64,000 nt of DNA from Planctomycetota bacterium (GCA_020638695.1 JACKIB010000024.1:1-64000); one strand, 5' to 3'. Positions 15,400-24,658 are shown, counted from the stretch's first letter. Notes: generated from the sequence alone by a model not told the origin. Translations and numbers: made by a program.

Positions 15400-15966
15400 A
15401 TGGAAGAAGCCGCCGCGCAGATTCTGCAGGAGTTCGAGGAGAAGCTCGACCGGGCTCTGCACCACCTGGTCGAGCAATTCGGCACCATCCGCACCGGCCG
15501 CGCCGCCCCGGCGTTGGTCGACCACGTGAAGGTCAACTACTACGGTTCGATGACGCCGCTCAACCAGCTGGCGCACATCTCGGTACCGGAGGCGCGGCAG
15601 ATCCTGGTGAAACCGTTCGACGCGTCCGCCCTCAAGGAGATCGAACGCGCGCTGCTCGGATCCGATCTCGGCCTGACCCCGTCGAACGAGGGCAAGCAGC
15701 TGCGGCTCACCCTGCCGCCACTGTCCGAGGAACAGCGCAAGAAGATCCAGGCCCGCTGCCGCGAGATCGCTGAAGCCAGCCGTGTCGCGATGCGCAATGG
15801 CCGCCGCGACGCCAACAAGCACGCCGACGCCGCGAAGGACTCCGCCCACCTGTCGAAGGACAGCGTGGCCGACCTGCACGACAGCATCCAGGAGCTGCTC
15901 AAGGCCAAGGAGAAGCAGGTCGACGAGGCGCTGGACAAGAAGACCAAGGAAATCATGGAGGAGTGA
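15400..15966 (+). CDS. frr: Ribosome recycling factor
   Basis: Protein of 188 aa, normal length. RRF splits the post-termination ribosome together with EF-G. Conserved words include IRTGRAAPALVDHVKVNYYGSMTPLNQLA near 30-55, LVKPFD near 70, LTLPPLSEEQRK near 105 and a helical C-terminus with KAKEKQVDEALDKKTKEIMEE. The ATG at 15400 matches the family N-terminus; the open frame upstream runs through repeat B2 and is not coding. A terminator-like hairpin follows at 16014. Confidence 0.96.
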   Translation: MEEAAAQILQEFEEKLDRALHHLVEQFGTIRTGRAAPALVDHVKVNYYGSMTPLNQLAHISVPEARQILVKPFDASALKEIERALLGSDLGLTPSNEGKQLRLTLPPLSEEQRKKIQARCREIAEASRVAMRNGRRDANKHADAAKDSAHLSKDSVADLHDSIQELLKAKEKQVDEALDKKTKEIMEE

Positions 15967-16013
15967 CGCAGCGTCGCAGCGGCGGCGCCCGGGACCGGCG
16001 CTGGCGTCTGCTC

Positions 16014-16042
16014 CGGGGTTTGGGGCATACTGCCCAACCCCG
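16014..16042 (+). terminator. Terminator-like hairpin after frr
   Basis: CGGGGTT (16014-16020) pairs with AACCCCG (16036-16042), extended by GGG-CCC and CA-TG with two bulged bases and a 3-nt loop. It lies 47 nt after the frr stop and 37 nt before tRNA-Lys. No T-run follows. Confidence 0.5.
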
Positions 16043-16079
16043 ATCCGCTGGCGCCCGGTGCGCCGCGGCCTCGACGCGT

Positions 16080-16155
16080 GGGGGCGTAGCTCAGTCGGTA
16101 GAGCATCGGCCTTTTAAGCCGCTGGTCGAAGGTTCGAGTCCTTCCGCCCTCACCA
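16080..16155 (+). tRNA. tRNA-Lys (anticodon TTT)
   Basis: A 76-nt cloverleaf with encoded CCA. The acceptor GGGGGCG (16080-16086) pairs with CGCCCTC (16145-16151) with one G-T; the D arm is GCTC...GAGC; the anticodon stem TCGGC/GCCGC has one mismatch at its base; the loop is CTTTTAA with anticodon TTT at 16113-16115. The T arm is GAAGG-TTCGAGT-CCTTC. It is the only tRNA I can see in the window. Confidence 0.95.
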
Positions 16156-16468
16156 CTTTCGGGTGGTATCCAACTCCCGCCGCGCGCCAAGACCCCAGGC
16201 CCCGGACCCGAGTCCCGAGACCCAGCCCTGCGCGCGTGTCGACACACCGGACGGAGACAGCAGATCAGAGTCGGGATGACGACGCCTTGTCGCCCAGCGG
16301 GCGACCCGAGGGGTCGGTGGTCGGCAGGCCCCGGAGTGTCGGTCCCATGGCCTCGGTCGCCTCGGATGCGTCGCGATGGCGCCGCCCGCCGCGCCGCGGT
16401 GTTTTTCGTTCCTCAGGCAAGCGCCGCAAGCCGCGGCGACATACGCTTTCGGCCCCGAATCCGGCCCG

Positions 16469-16708
16469 ATGGACCCCGAGTACCTGAGCATCCTGATGTG
16501 CCCGAAGACGCGCGGTGCGCTGCGGTTGGCGACGCCCGCCGAGCTGCAGCGGGCCAACGCCGCGGCCGCTCGGGACGGGCAGCCCGGGGAGCCCCTCGAG
16601 GCCGGACTCGTGTGCGAATCGGGGACCTTGATGTACCCGATTCGCGACGGAATCCCGATCCTGCTGATCGACGAGGCGATCGAGCTCGGCTCCGCGGGGG
16701 ACGCGTGA
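16469..16708 (+). CDS. Small Trm112-like zinc-ribbon-type protein
   Basis: Protein of 79 aa starting MDPEYLSILMCPKTRGAL, the typical N-terminus of the bacterial Trm112/YcaR (UPF0434) family, and continuing with LVCESGTLMYPIRDGIPILLIDEAI, the second conserved block. Two of the usual four Cys are visible (Cys11 in MCP and Cys in VCE), so full zinc binding is doubtful. Such proteins are thought to act as small partners of methyltransferases; the role in bacteria is unsettled. The ATG at 16469 was chosen because it gives the family start. It lies just upstream of the large membrane-anchored protein at 16764. Confidence 0.75.
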   Translation: MDPEYLSILMCPKTRGALRLATPAELQRANAAAARDGQPGEPLEAGLVCESGTLMYPIRDGIPILLIDEAIELGSAGDA

Positions 16709-16763
16709 GCCTCCGCCAGCGCAACATCCGCTCCGCGGCGCAACCGCCCGGACACCCTGAGTC

Positions 16764-19373
16764 ATGACGAAGACGACCCATCCAGAGCCTCCGATCCACG
16801 AGGAAAAGGAGATCACCAGCGGCTCGAGTGCATTCGGGTTCTTCCACAAGTACCAGAAGCAGATCATCTACACCGCCGGCATCTTCACGCTGCTGACCTT
16901 CTCGATCACCGGCGCGATCACCGGTGCGTTCGAGCGCTGGTTCGGGCGCGATCTGCCGCGGCCGACGATGAACGTGCCGGGGCTCGGCAAGTTCACGATC
17001 ACGCAGGACGACATGGATGCCGCGCAGGGGATCGCGCGCGTGCGGGCTTCGTCGCTGCGGTTCTTCTTCCCACCGTTCGGGGTCGGCGAGTCGGAACACC
17101 AATACGTCGAGCAGCTCGCCGGTCTGCGCGCCCTCGCGTTGCACAGCGGGATCGACGCTTCCGGGCAGGACGTGGACAAGATCGTCAACGCGGCGGTGCA
17201 GACCTTCCCGACGGTCGACAACATCAAGCAGCTGGCGTTGTCGGCGCGCTACGCCGACGTGACGCGGTTCCGCGAGCACATGCGCGAGGCGCTGCGTGTC
17301 GGAACGTTCGTGCGTCTGTCGGCGCTGGGTGTGGAACAGTCGGACGAGGAGATCGTGCAGGAGATCCTCGACGAGAACGAACGGGTCACGTTCCAGGCGA
17401 TGTTCATCGACAGCGCCGGCTACAAGGACGGGCTGAAGAAGGGGCTGACCAAGGAGGTGCTGCTCAAGTACCTCGAGGGCCTCGAGGATGGCAAGGCGGA
17501 GCGGTTCCGCAAGCCGGCCAACCGAACCGCGATCAAGGTCGCGTTGCTCGATCCGACCAAGTTCGACGACAAGCCGTACCGCGGCAAGGAGCTGGACAAG
17601 GACCTGGCGATCGGAGACCAGGAGATCCGGGCGCGGTACGTGCGGGATCGCGACGCGTTCTACAAGCTGCCCGAGCCCAAGAAGGACGAGAAGGCGCCCG
17701 CACCGAAGAAGGACGAGAAGGCCCCGGATCCGAAGAAGGACGAGAAGGCCCCGGATCCGAAGAAGGACGAGAAGGCCCCGGACCCCAAGAAGGACGAGAA
17801 GGCGCCGGATCCGAAGAAGGACGCGCAGCCACAGGCTGGCGACAAGAAGGACGGCACCAAGCCGGAGGCGGGCAAGCAGGACAAGCCCGATCCGGACAAG
17901 GGCTACCAGAAGCTGGACGACGCGCTGCAGAAGCGGATTCGCAACGAGCTGTTGGCGGAGCGCGTGCTGAGCAAGTGGTTGGTCGCGCTCGATGGGGCGA
18001 TGGCGGACCACATGATGGAGGTCATCAACCGCAAGACCGCCGCGGACATCGAGGTCAGCAAGGCCAAGGACAAGCACAAGGAAGCCGAGGCGGAGCTGGC
18101 AGATGCCAAGGACAAGCCGGAGCTGAAGAAGAAGGTCGAGGAGGCGAAGAAGGCGCTCGACGCCGCCGAAGCTGCGGCGAAGGTCGCTGCCGAGGCGCGC
18201 GACAAGCGGCGTAGCGAGTTCGACTTCGCCGCCGCGGTGCAGAAGCTGAGCACCGGGCGTCCGGGACTCACCATCCTCGCGATCGACGAGATGAAGGATG
18301 CCGAAGGGCTGCGCAACTTGCCCGGACTCGGGGAGTGGCGCGATTCTCACCTGCCCGGACAGATGACGCTCGCCGGCGAGATCTACGGCGGACGCATCCA
18401 GACCGCCAAGTCGGGCCCGTTCCTGTTCCAAGTGGCGAAGATCGAGCCGCGGCCGTTCCGCGACTACGACGAGATCAAGAGCGACTTGGAGACCGAGTAC
18501 CTGAACGACCTCGCTGGCAAGGATGCCAAGCAGCGCAAGGAAGCGTTCGAGAAGGCGCTCGAGCGGTTGGCGCGCGAGAAGCAGAAGGACGACATCGCCA
18601 AGTTGGAGAAGGCCGGCAAGGAGAAGCACGAGAAGGAGTTCGCCACCTGGAAGGAGAAGGTGGAGGGCGAGGTCAAGGCCACCGAGAAGCTGCTGGCCGA
18701 GCTCGGTGATCCGACGCTGCGCAGCTACCAGTCGAAGGCCAAGGCGCTGGCCCAGCTCAAGGAGGATCTCGGCAAGGCCGACGAGCAGCGCAAGAAGCTG
18801 CAGGAGGCGACCGACAAGGACACCAAGAGCAAGGTCGACGAGAAGCTCGTCGAGGCGCACAAGGACGTCGCCGAAGCGGCTGCCAAGGAGGCGAAGTTGT
18901 CGATCGAGACGATCGGTCCGTACTCACGCAAGCTGAGCTCGCGGCCGCGCTTCCAGTACCGCTTCCCGAAGATCGTGCAGGCGGTGTTCTCCGACGCTGA
19001 GATCGGATCGATCGAGGCCGGGGACGAGATCGCACTCAAGGAGGACCCGGCCAAGGGGGTCACCTTCATGGCCGTCTGCACCAAAGTGGAGAAGGGCACC
19101 CGCGACGACATCAGCCGCCGGCAGTGGCTCGCGGTGCGCAGTGGGCGCGGGGCGGGTGACTCGTTCGCCGGCAAGCAGATGGTGAAGGCGCTCGAGACTT
19201 CTTGGACCATCGAGGCCCTCAAGGAGGGCTACGGCTTCAAGCCGCCGGCGGGGTCCAAGGACGACCGGCCGGTGGCCAAGGGTGCGAACGACAAGAGCCC
19301 CGACGCCAAGGACAAGGGCAAGCAGCCGAACAAGGAAGACCAGAAGAGCCCCAAGCCGGCGAAGAACGGGTAG
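16764..19373 (+). CDS. Large membrane-anchored PpiD/SurA-like protein with KKDEKAP repeats
   Basis: Protein of 869 aa. A short cytoplasmic N-terminus is followed by one membrane helix at about 34-53 (QIIYTAGIFTLLTFSITGAI), so the bulk is expected in the periplasm or paryphoplasm. Residues 60-220 resemble the helical N-domain of SurA/PpiD chaperones, with repeated short helices. Residues 305-349 are five copies of PKKDEKAPD, then a highly charged Lys/Glu coiled coil to about 720. A rotamase-like segment may lie near 480-560 and 700-790 (FLFQVAKIEPRPF; FPKIVQAVFSDAEIGSIE), but I cannot see a full PpiC signature. The C-tail is again Lys/Asp/Pro-rich. A role in folding of exported proteins is a guess from architecture. 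Confidence 0.7.
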   Translation: MTKTTHPEPPIHEEKEITSGSSAFGFFHKYQKQIIYTAGIFTLLTFSITGAITGAFERWFGRDLPRPTMNVPGLGKFTITQDDMDAAQGIARVRASSLRFFFPPFGVGESEHQYVEQLAGLRALALHSGIDASGQDVDKIVNAAVQTFPTVDNIKQLALSARYADVTRFREHMREALRVGTFVRLSALGVEQSDEEIVQEILDENERVTFQAMFIDSAGYKDGLKKGLTKEVLLKYLEGLEDGKAERFRKPANRTAIKVALLDPTKFDDKPYRGKELDKDLAIGDQEIRARYVRDRDAFYKLPEPKKDEKAPAPKKDEKAPDPKKDEKAPDPKKDEKAPDPKKDEKAPDPKKDAQPQAGDKKDGTKPEAGKQDKPDPDKGYQKLDDALQKRIRNELLAERVLSKWLVALDGAMADHMMEVINRKTAADIEVSKAKDKHKEAEAELADAKDKPELKKKVEEAKKALDAAEAAAKVAAEARDKRRSEFDFAAAVQKLSTGRPGLTILAIDEMKDAEGLRNLPGLGEWRDSHLPGQMTLAGEIYGGRIQTAKSGPFLFQVAKIEPRPFRDYDEIKSDLETEYLNDLAGKDAKQRKEAFEKALERLAREKQKDDIAKLEKAGKEKHEKEFATWKEKVEGEVKATEKLLAELGDPTLRSYQSKAKALAQLKEDLGKADEQRKKLQEATDKDTKSKVDEKLVEAHKDVAEAAAKEAKLSIETIGPYSRKLSSRPRFQYRFPKIVQAVFSDAEIGSIEAGDEIALKEDPAKGVTFMAVCTKVEKGTRDDISRRQWLAVRSGRGAGDSFAGKQMVKALETSWTIEALKEGYGFKPPAGSKDDRPVAKGANDKSPDAKDKGKQPNKEDQKSPKPAKNG
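17676..17810 (+). repeat. In-frame 27-bp tandem repeat, five units
   Basis: Five consecutive 27-nt units encode PKKDEKAP followed by A or D; a sixth, degenerate unit begins at 17811. The units differ mostly at third positions (CCC/CCG, GCG/GCC, GAT/GAC), with the internal units nearly identical. The array lies inside the PpiD/SurA-like gene and could vary in copy number between strains. Confidence 0.9.
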
Positions 19374-19808
19374 TCCGCCGAGTCCGGGTCGACCGCGCCG
19401 CGTGCCCACGACGGGCAACCTCACGCGCACGCCGGTTCCGGTCCGCGAGGCCGGACACCCTGCCGGGCTTCAGGGGTGACGCCACATGGCTGGGGGCTCG
19501 TGGGGCGAGTCTCCGGCGTTCCCGACCTCCTCCGTCGGTGCTCTACCCACACGCATCGGCACAGTCCACCAGGCGCGCGGATGCCTACGGACTTGCCCGT
19601 GCTGCTCGCGTGAAGCGCGCGGTGGGCCAGTCTCCCCTGCCCCGTGCCGGGCGCGGGGGGATTGCCTCACAGTGCGGCTCGTGGCGGTGTGAGCCGGCGC
19701 GTCGCCTGGCGGGTCGGAACCAAGTGGGTGACGCCAATCGGGGGCTCTGCCCGACCCACCTGAACCCGACGCTCGGCAGCCGCGGTCCGCGGGCTATCCT
19801 ATTCGCCG
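19374..19808. other. 435-bp gap without a gene, several hairpins
   Basis: I see no convincing gene here. The gap holds two similar segments, GGGTGACGCCACATGG at 19475-19490 and GGGTGACGCCAATCGG at 19726-19742, each followed by GGGGCTC. It also has a hairpin made of GTGGGT (19724-19729) and ACCCAC (19754-19759) with an inner CGGG/CCCG pair. One of these hairpins may terminate the preceding gene. The region is probably repeat debris like other spacers of this window. Confidence 0.4.
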
Positions 19809-21509
19809 ATGCGTGATGTGGTGGTGCTCGGCTCCGGGCTCGGTGGGTCGACCCTTGCCGCGGTGTTGGCGCGACAAGGTCTCGACGTGCTGGTGCTCGA
19901 GGCGGGATCGCACCCGCGGTTCGCGGTGGGTGAGTCGGTGGTGCCGGAATTCGGTGCACGAGCGCGGATCCTCGCCAAGCTCTACGGGGTCGACGAGCTC
20001 GCCTACCTGTCGAACTTCCAGTGGTTGCGGCATCGGGTCAGCGGCAGCTCCGGGGTGAAGCGCAACTTCACCTTCCTGACCCATGAGGCCGGCGAGGAGC
20101 ACCGTGCGGCGGCGACCAGCCAGTTCGAGGCGATGACCTATCCGCTGGGGCCGGACACGCATCTGTACCGGCCCGAGGTCGACACCTGGCTGAACTCCCT
20201 GGCGGTGCGCTACGGGGCCGATTATCGCGAGCGGGTAGAGGTCCGCGGCATCGAATTCGCCGGGGACCGGGTGACGCTTCAGACCAGCCGCGGAACCGAG
20301 CAGGCGAAGTTCGTGGTCGACGCGACTGGCTTTCGCTCGGTGCTCGCCGAACGCGAAGGGCTGCGCCCGGCGGAGCTGCCGCACCAAACCGATACGCGGA
20401 GCATCTTCACCCACATGGTGGGCGTCGGCGGACTCGTGCCCTCGCGCCGCGGCGATCCGCTGCCGGTGCCGAGTCCTCCCGACCAGGGCACGCTGCACCA
20501 CTTGTTCCACGGCGGGTGGTTCTGGGTGATCCCGTTCGACAACCACCTCGCGGCCACCAACCCGCTGTGCAGCGTCGGTGTGACGCTCGACCGGCGTGTT
20601 CACCCGGACGACGGGCGAGATGGCGAGGTCGAGTTCCGCGAGATCGTGGGCCGCTTCCCGACCGTCGCGCGCCAGCTGGAGCGTGCACGCGCGGTGCGGG
20701 GCTTCGTGAAGACCGGACGAGTGCAGTACGCGTCGACCCGGGTCGCCGGCGATCGCTGGTGCCTGCTGCCGCACGCGGCGTTCTTCGTCGACGCGTTGTT
20801 CTCCGCCGGCAACACCCTGACGTTGGCCGGCATCCAGGAGGTCACCCGGGTGCTGCTGCAGGCGTTCGCCGAGGATCGCTTCACCGCGACCGCGTTCGCC
20901 GACTACCAGCAGGGTATCCACGACAACTTGCAGCTGCTCGACCGCGTGGTGCACGGCGCCTACCTCTGCATGGGGTCGGCGGAGCTGTTCAATGCCTACT
21001 TCCGGGTGTGGGCGGTGTGCAACTTTCACGCCTCCGCGGCGGCGGTGCGCGCACACCTGCGATTCGCCGCCACCGGCGATCGGGGGTTCCTGGAGGCCAC
21101 CCACGACCACCCGTTCCGCCGCGTGCTCGGCCTGCAACAGCCGCGGCTGCGCGAGCTGGTCGATGCGGCGTACGCCATCGTGCTCGAGCGTCACCGCGGT
21201 GCGCTGCGCGAGGAAGCCGCGGTCGATCGGCTGTTCGAGCTGTTGCGCCAGCAGAGCTGGATTCCGCCGCAGTTCCACATCGCCGAGCGAAAGCGCCGCC
21301 ATTTGGCCTCGTTCACCGCCTTTCCGCTGACCGCGCTGATCCTGTGGGGCAAGCGTCACGCACCGCCCGAGATCCGCGCCGCCTGCTACGACGTCGGACC
21401 GGTGTTCTACTGGGAACTCACCAAGTCGCTGGCGCGCGAGGCGGGACGCAGCGCGGCGCAGTTCGGTCGCGTGGTGATGAACGCGCACTTCACGCGCGGC
21501 CGCGCCTGA
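19809..21509 (+). CDS. Flavin-dependent halogenase-like FAD oxidoreductase
   Basis: Protein of 566 aa. The FAD-binding N-terminus has GSGLGG at 8-13, the GESVVPEF block at 41-48 and DATG at 171-174. It carries WFWVIP at 237-242, matching the W-x-W-x-I-P signature of FADH2-dependent halogenases, which normally separates them from monooxygenases. Lys84 in GVKRNFTF is placed where halogenases have their catalytic Lys; that assignment is a hypothesis. Residues 370-566 form a helical C-terminal region as in phenol/pyrrole-type halogenases. The substrate is unknown. It stands convergent to a glycan-type operon (21516-25476), leaving 6 bp between the two stops. A non-halogenating oxidoreductase is the alternative. 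Confidence 0.7.
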   Translation: MRDVVVLGSGLGGSTLAAVLARQGLDVLVLEAGSHPRFAVGESVVPEFGARARILAKLYGVDELAYLSNFQWLRHRVSGSSGVKRNFTFLTHEAGEEHRAAATSQFEAMTYPLGPDTHLYRPEVDTWLNSLAVRYGADYRERVEVRGIEFAGDRVTLQTSRGTEQAKFVVDATGFRSVLAEREGLRPAELPHQTDTRSIFTHMVGVGGLVPSRRGDPLPVPSPPDQGTLHHLFHGGWFWVIPFDNHLAATNPLCSVGVTLDRRVHPDDGRDGEVEFREIVGRFPTVARQLERARAVRGFVKTGRVQYASTRVAGDRWCLLPHAAFFVDALFSAGNTLTLAGIQEVTRVLLQAFAEDRFTATAFADYQQGIHDNLQLLDRVVHGAYLCMGSAELFNAYFRVWAVCNFHASAAAVRAHLRFAATGDRGFLEATHDHPFRRVLGLQQPRLRELVDAAYAIVLERHRGALREEAAVDRLFELLRQQSWIPPQFHIAERKRRHLASFTAFPLTALILWGKRHAPPEIRAACYDVGPVFYWELTKSLAREAGRSAAQFGRVVMNAHFTRGRA

Positions 21510-21515
21510 CGCCGA

Positions 21516-22265
21516 TCAGCGCGCCATCGCGATCAGCGAGTGGCCGAACGGGAACTCGATGTGGCGCAGCAACCAACGCTCTGCGCCCATCACCCAGGCG
21601 AAGATCCCGTTGACCGGTTCGCGGAACTGGTGGCTGAGGTTGGTCAGCCCCTCCGGCAGGCCGAACAGGCGTTCCTTGGCCTTCAGCACCAACACCGCCG
21701 GCAGGATCAGCGGGAACAGGAACGTGTTGAAGTAGGTCAGTTTGGCGGGCTGCAGCTTCGCCTGGGACAGCACTTGGTGCAGCCGACGTGCGGTGTAGCG
21801 CCGCAGGTGGTGCGCCACCCGGTCGTTCTGCGAGAACAGGAACTGGTAGGCCGGCACCGAGATGAACACCTGTCCGCCGGGCTTCAGCACCCGGCGCACT
21901 TCCTGCATCACCCGCTCGTCGTCGGGGATGTGTTCGATCACGTCGAACAAGGCGACCAGGTCGAACGATGCGTCGCGGAATGGCAGCTCGTAGCCGCTGC
22001 CGGTGACCACGCGGTTGTGCCCGCGTTGGTGGCAGTACTGCACGTACTCCCGCGAGATGTCGATGCCGGTGACCTTGCCGAATCGGCTGAGCGGCCCGAG
22101 CATGCCGCCGGCACCGCAGCCCACTTCGAGGATCTGCCGCTCGGTACCGGATGCGAGTGGCGTGAGCGAGCGCTCGATCAGGTCGAAGAAGATCGTGCGG
22201 CGGCCCTTGAACCAGAAGTGGCCTTCTTCGAGCTGCGCGAACTGTTCGTAGACGCTGAGTTCCAT
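21516..22265 (-). CDS. Class I SAM-dependent methyltransferase
   Basis: Protein of 249 aa. The SAM motif is LEVGCGAGGMLGPL near residue 47, followed by GIDISREYV, the post-I acidic loop ASFDLVALFDVIEHI near 105 and VLKPGGQVFISVP near 128. The C-terminal half has hydrophobic segments around FPLILPAVLVL, which could associate with the membrane. It is the last gene of a four-gene minus-strand operon with a GT2, a mutase-like flavoprotein and a second methyltransferase, so methylation of a sugar or lipid-linked glycan precursor is likely. Substrate not determinable. Confidence 0.82.
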   Translation of the reverse strand: MELSVYEQFAQLEEGHFWFKGRRTIFFDLIERSLTPLASGTERQILEVGCGAGGMLGPLSRFGKVTGIDISREYVQYCHQRGHNRVVTGSGYELPFRDASFDLVALFDVIEHIPDDERVMQEVRRVLKPGGQVFISVPAYQFLFSQNDRVAHHLRRYTARRLHQVLSQAKLQPAKLTYFNTFLFPLILPAVLVLKAKERLFGLPEGLTNLSHQFREPVNGIFAWVMGAERWLLRHIEFPFGHSLIAMAR

Positions 22266-22271
22266 GGTGGT

Positions 22272-23237
22272 TCAGTGCTTGGCGGCGGTGGCGTGGTCGG
22301 GGCGCACCTCGGCGGTCCGGCCGAACTCCGCGCTCGGACGGGCGACCACCACCATTTCGTCGCGCAGATTGAGGTAGATGCTCATCCGGCCGAATGCGTT
22401 GAGCGGCTTGCACAGCAGGCCGGCGGCCTTCGACAGTCGACCCGCGCGCTCGGCGATGAACCCGAGCGACACGTACTTGCCACCGAACGACGGCGTGTTG
22501 CGCACCACCTGGAACCCGGTGTCGGTGAGCAGGCGCCTGATGGTGGCCGGATTGAAGTGGTAGAGGTGCTCCTCGTGCTTGAAGTGCTGCCAGCGCTTGC
22601 CGAGCAGGTTGGCGAATGCGCTGTCGACATTCTGGGTCTCGAGGATCAGCACCCCGTCGGGCTTGAGCAATTCACGCACGTGCTGCATCAGCGCCTGCGG
22701 ACGCGGCACGTGCTCGACCACGTCCCACAGGGTCACCAAGTCGAAGCTGTGGTGCTCGAACCCCTGGCGATCGGGCTCGAGATCGTGCAGGAAGCCGATG
22801 TGCAGGTTCTCGGCGCCGAGGTGCTGTACCGCGTGCGCGGCGATCTCGGCCGACAGCTCCGCGCCACGCACTTCGTGGCCCTGATCGCGCATCACTCGCA
22901 GGAAGAACCCCGCCGCGCAGCCGATGTCCAGCACCCGCAGGGGACGAGCCGGGACGTGGTCGTTCACCAGCCGCAGCCGCCGGCGGAACGTCTTCAGGTA
23001 GAGCGGCTCTTCCTCGGCGTAGCGGGCGTAGCCGCGCGTCTTCGGACTGTCACTGTTCCAGTAGTGCCGGTCGTACAGCTCGTGCACCACGTCGTCGGCG
23101 TGGCGTGGCGACACGTAGACCAGCGAGCAGTCGGCGCACCGCAGGACGCGGAACGGCGGCTCGCGGAACATCTCCGTGCGCGAGCGACTGCCGCACAGCT
23201 GGCAGGTCTCGACCTCGACCAGCCTGGCTTCGTTCAC
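22272..23237 (-). CDS. Class I SAM methyltransferase with N-terminal zinc ribbon
   Basis: Protein of 321 aa starting at GTG 23237, which overlaps the upstream stop as GTGA. The N-terminus has two CxxC pairs, CQLCG and CADC, about 20 residues apart, typical of sugar methyltransferases of the Methyltransf_13/12 type. The SAM site is LDIGCAAGFFLRVM near 105, with DLVTLWDVVEHVPRP near 165 and LLKPDGVLILETQN near 190. HFKHEEHLYHFNP near 220 is a His-rich stretch common in this family. Probably modifies a nucleotide or lipid-linked sugar in the glycan pathway of this operon. Confidence 0.84.
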   Translation of the reverse strand: MNEARLVEVETCQLCGSRSRTEMFREPPFRVLRCADCSLVYVSPRHADDVVHELYDRHYWNSDSPKTRGYARYAEEEPLYLKTFRRRLRLVNDHVPARPLRVLDIGCAAGFFLRVMRDQGHEVRGAELSAEIAAHAVQHLGAENLHIGFLHDLEPDRQGFEHHSFDLVTLWDVVEHVPRPQALMQHVRELLKPDGVLILETQNVDSAFANLLGKRWQHFKHEEHLYHFNPATIRRLLTDTGFQVVRNTPSFGGKYVSLGFIAERAGRLSKAAGLLCKPLNAFGRMSIYLNLRDEMVVVARPSAEFGRTAEVRPDHATAAKH

Positions 23238-24658
23238 CCAAAGTACTCCTTCCCCGTGGCAACGGCCTCGTGACCGGTGCGATCGCCGGTCAGGATCTCA
23301 TCCGCTACCTTGCGACCCATCTCCACCGACTGGTCCATGTTGTTGTAGCGGAAGTTGCCCTGTCGGCCGGTGGTGACGATCCCACCGAGCTTGGCGAGGT
23401 ACTGCTGGATCGGCGCCAGATGGCCGCGGTATTCGAGGTCGTAGACCGGGTAGGCGTACGGGATCCGCTTGATGAACGAACCCTCGATCTCGCCGGGACC
23501 GATCAGTCCGACCGACATCAGGTCCTTCTCGGCGAGCTTCTCCAGGTCCTCCGGATTCATCCGCCAGATCTCGTCGCCGCGCCGGCAGGTGATCTCGGCG
23601 CACACCATCGTCTTGCCCTGTGGCGCGCAGGTCTTGGAGAAGTTGCGGAACTCGCTGATCCGGTGCACGGTGAGGTGCTTCTCCGGCAGGTAGACCCAGC
23701 TGTCCGGACTCACGGTCTCGCGGCGCAGCTTCAGGTAGACGAACACGATCGAGATGTACTGCAGCGCGTTGACGTGCGCCAAGACCTCGGCAGGCGCCGC
23801 AGGCGAGAGTGCCTTCACCAGCGAGGTGATCGGGATCGTGTTGATGTACTCGTCGCCGGTGATCGTCTCGCGGCGATGCCTGCCGTACTCGATTCCGGTG
23901 ACGTGCATCGCGTCGTCGTGGTGGACGCGCACTGCCGGCGAGTTCACCAGGATCTGTCCGCCGTTCTCCTCGATCTTGCGGGCGTAGCCGCGCGCCAGCT
24001 CGCCGATCCCGCCGAACTTCGGGTAGATGAATTTGCGCACCAGGGTGCGCGGGGTCCCGCCCTTGCCGGGGAACAAGGTCTTCTTGACGGTGTCGGCGAG
24101 GCTGAGCAGGCTGATGCGCTGGCTCGCCCAGTCGGCCGAGATCTGGCTCGGCGGCATGCCCCAGGCCTTCTCGGTGTACTGCCCGAAGAAGATCCGGTAC
24201 AGCGTCTTGCCGAAGCGACGTGTGACCCAGCTCTCGAAGCTCTTGTCGTCGAACTTCTTCAACCCGAGTCGGTCCTGGAACCGCACCGCGAAGTAGTCGA
24301 GGAACGCGCGCACCAGCAGCAGCGGCGGCATGTTCTTCAGCACGTTCTTCGCGCTCAGCGGGTAGTCGAAGAACTTGTTGAACAGCACGATGCGCGACAG
24401 GCGCTCGGCCCACACCAGGTTGTCGCCGAGGATCTCCTTGACGTGCTCGATCAGGTTCTCGTCCGAGCTGTGGAAGCGGTGCGGACCGAAGTCGTGCGTC
24501 CAGTACTCTTCGCCGTCTTCGATGAACGACGACGCCATCCCACCGACGTGTGGCTCGCGCTCGAGCACCACGATCTCGTGTCCGGCCCGGGACAGCTCGT
24601 AGCCGCAGGACAGGCCTGCGAGGCCGCCGCCGAGGATGACAACTCGCTTCTTCGTCAT
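23234..24658 (-). CDS. FAD-dependent amine-oxidase/UDP-galactopyranose mutase-like protein
   Basis: Protein of 474 aa starting at the ATG at 24658. The dinucleotide fold is GGGLAGLSCGYEL at 9-21, with VLEREPHVGGM following, a pairing typical of protoporphyrinogen-oxidase-like and UDP-galactopyranose-mutase-like flavoproteins. THDFGPHRFHS near 55 corresponds to the GPH(I/R)FH block of the mutase group. The end has RNxNMDQS-like FRYNNMDQSVEMG. Proteins of this kind are usually found in O-antigen and capsule loci, as here between a GT2 and methyltransferases, but the exact reaction is unproven. The frame stays open upstream past the chosen ATG; the 53-bp gap to the GT2 stop supports it. Confidence 0.8.
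   Translation of the reverse strand: MTKKRVVILGGGLAGLSCGYELSRAGHEIVVLEREPHVGGMASSFIEDGEEYWTHDFGPHRFHSSDENLIEHVKEILGDNLVWAERLSRIVLFNKFFDYPLSAKNVLKNMPPLLLVRAFLDYFAVRFQDRLGLKKFDDKSFESWVTRRFGKTLYRIFFGQYTEKAWGMPPSQISADWASQRISLLSLADTVKKTLFPGKGGTPRTLVRKFIYPKFGGIGELARGYARKIEENGGQILVNSPAVRVHHDDAMHVTGIEYGRHRRETITGDEYINTIPITSLVKALSPAAPAEVLAHVNALQYISIVFVYLKLRRETVSPDSWVYLPEKHLTVHRISEFRNFSKTCAPQGKTMVCAEITCRRGDEIWRMNPEDLEKLAEKDLMSVGLIGPGEIEGSFIKRIPYAYPVYDLEYRGHLAPIQQYLAKLGGIVTTGRQGNFRYNNMDQSVEMGRKVADEILTGDRTGHEAVATGKEYFG

Noticed and set aside
19374..19808. Small gene in the spacer before the halogenase-like gene
   Set aside because: Several frames stay open for 60-70 codons but carry no family words, and the stretch is full of hairpins.
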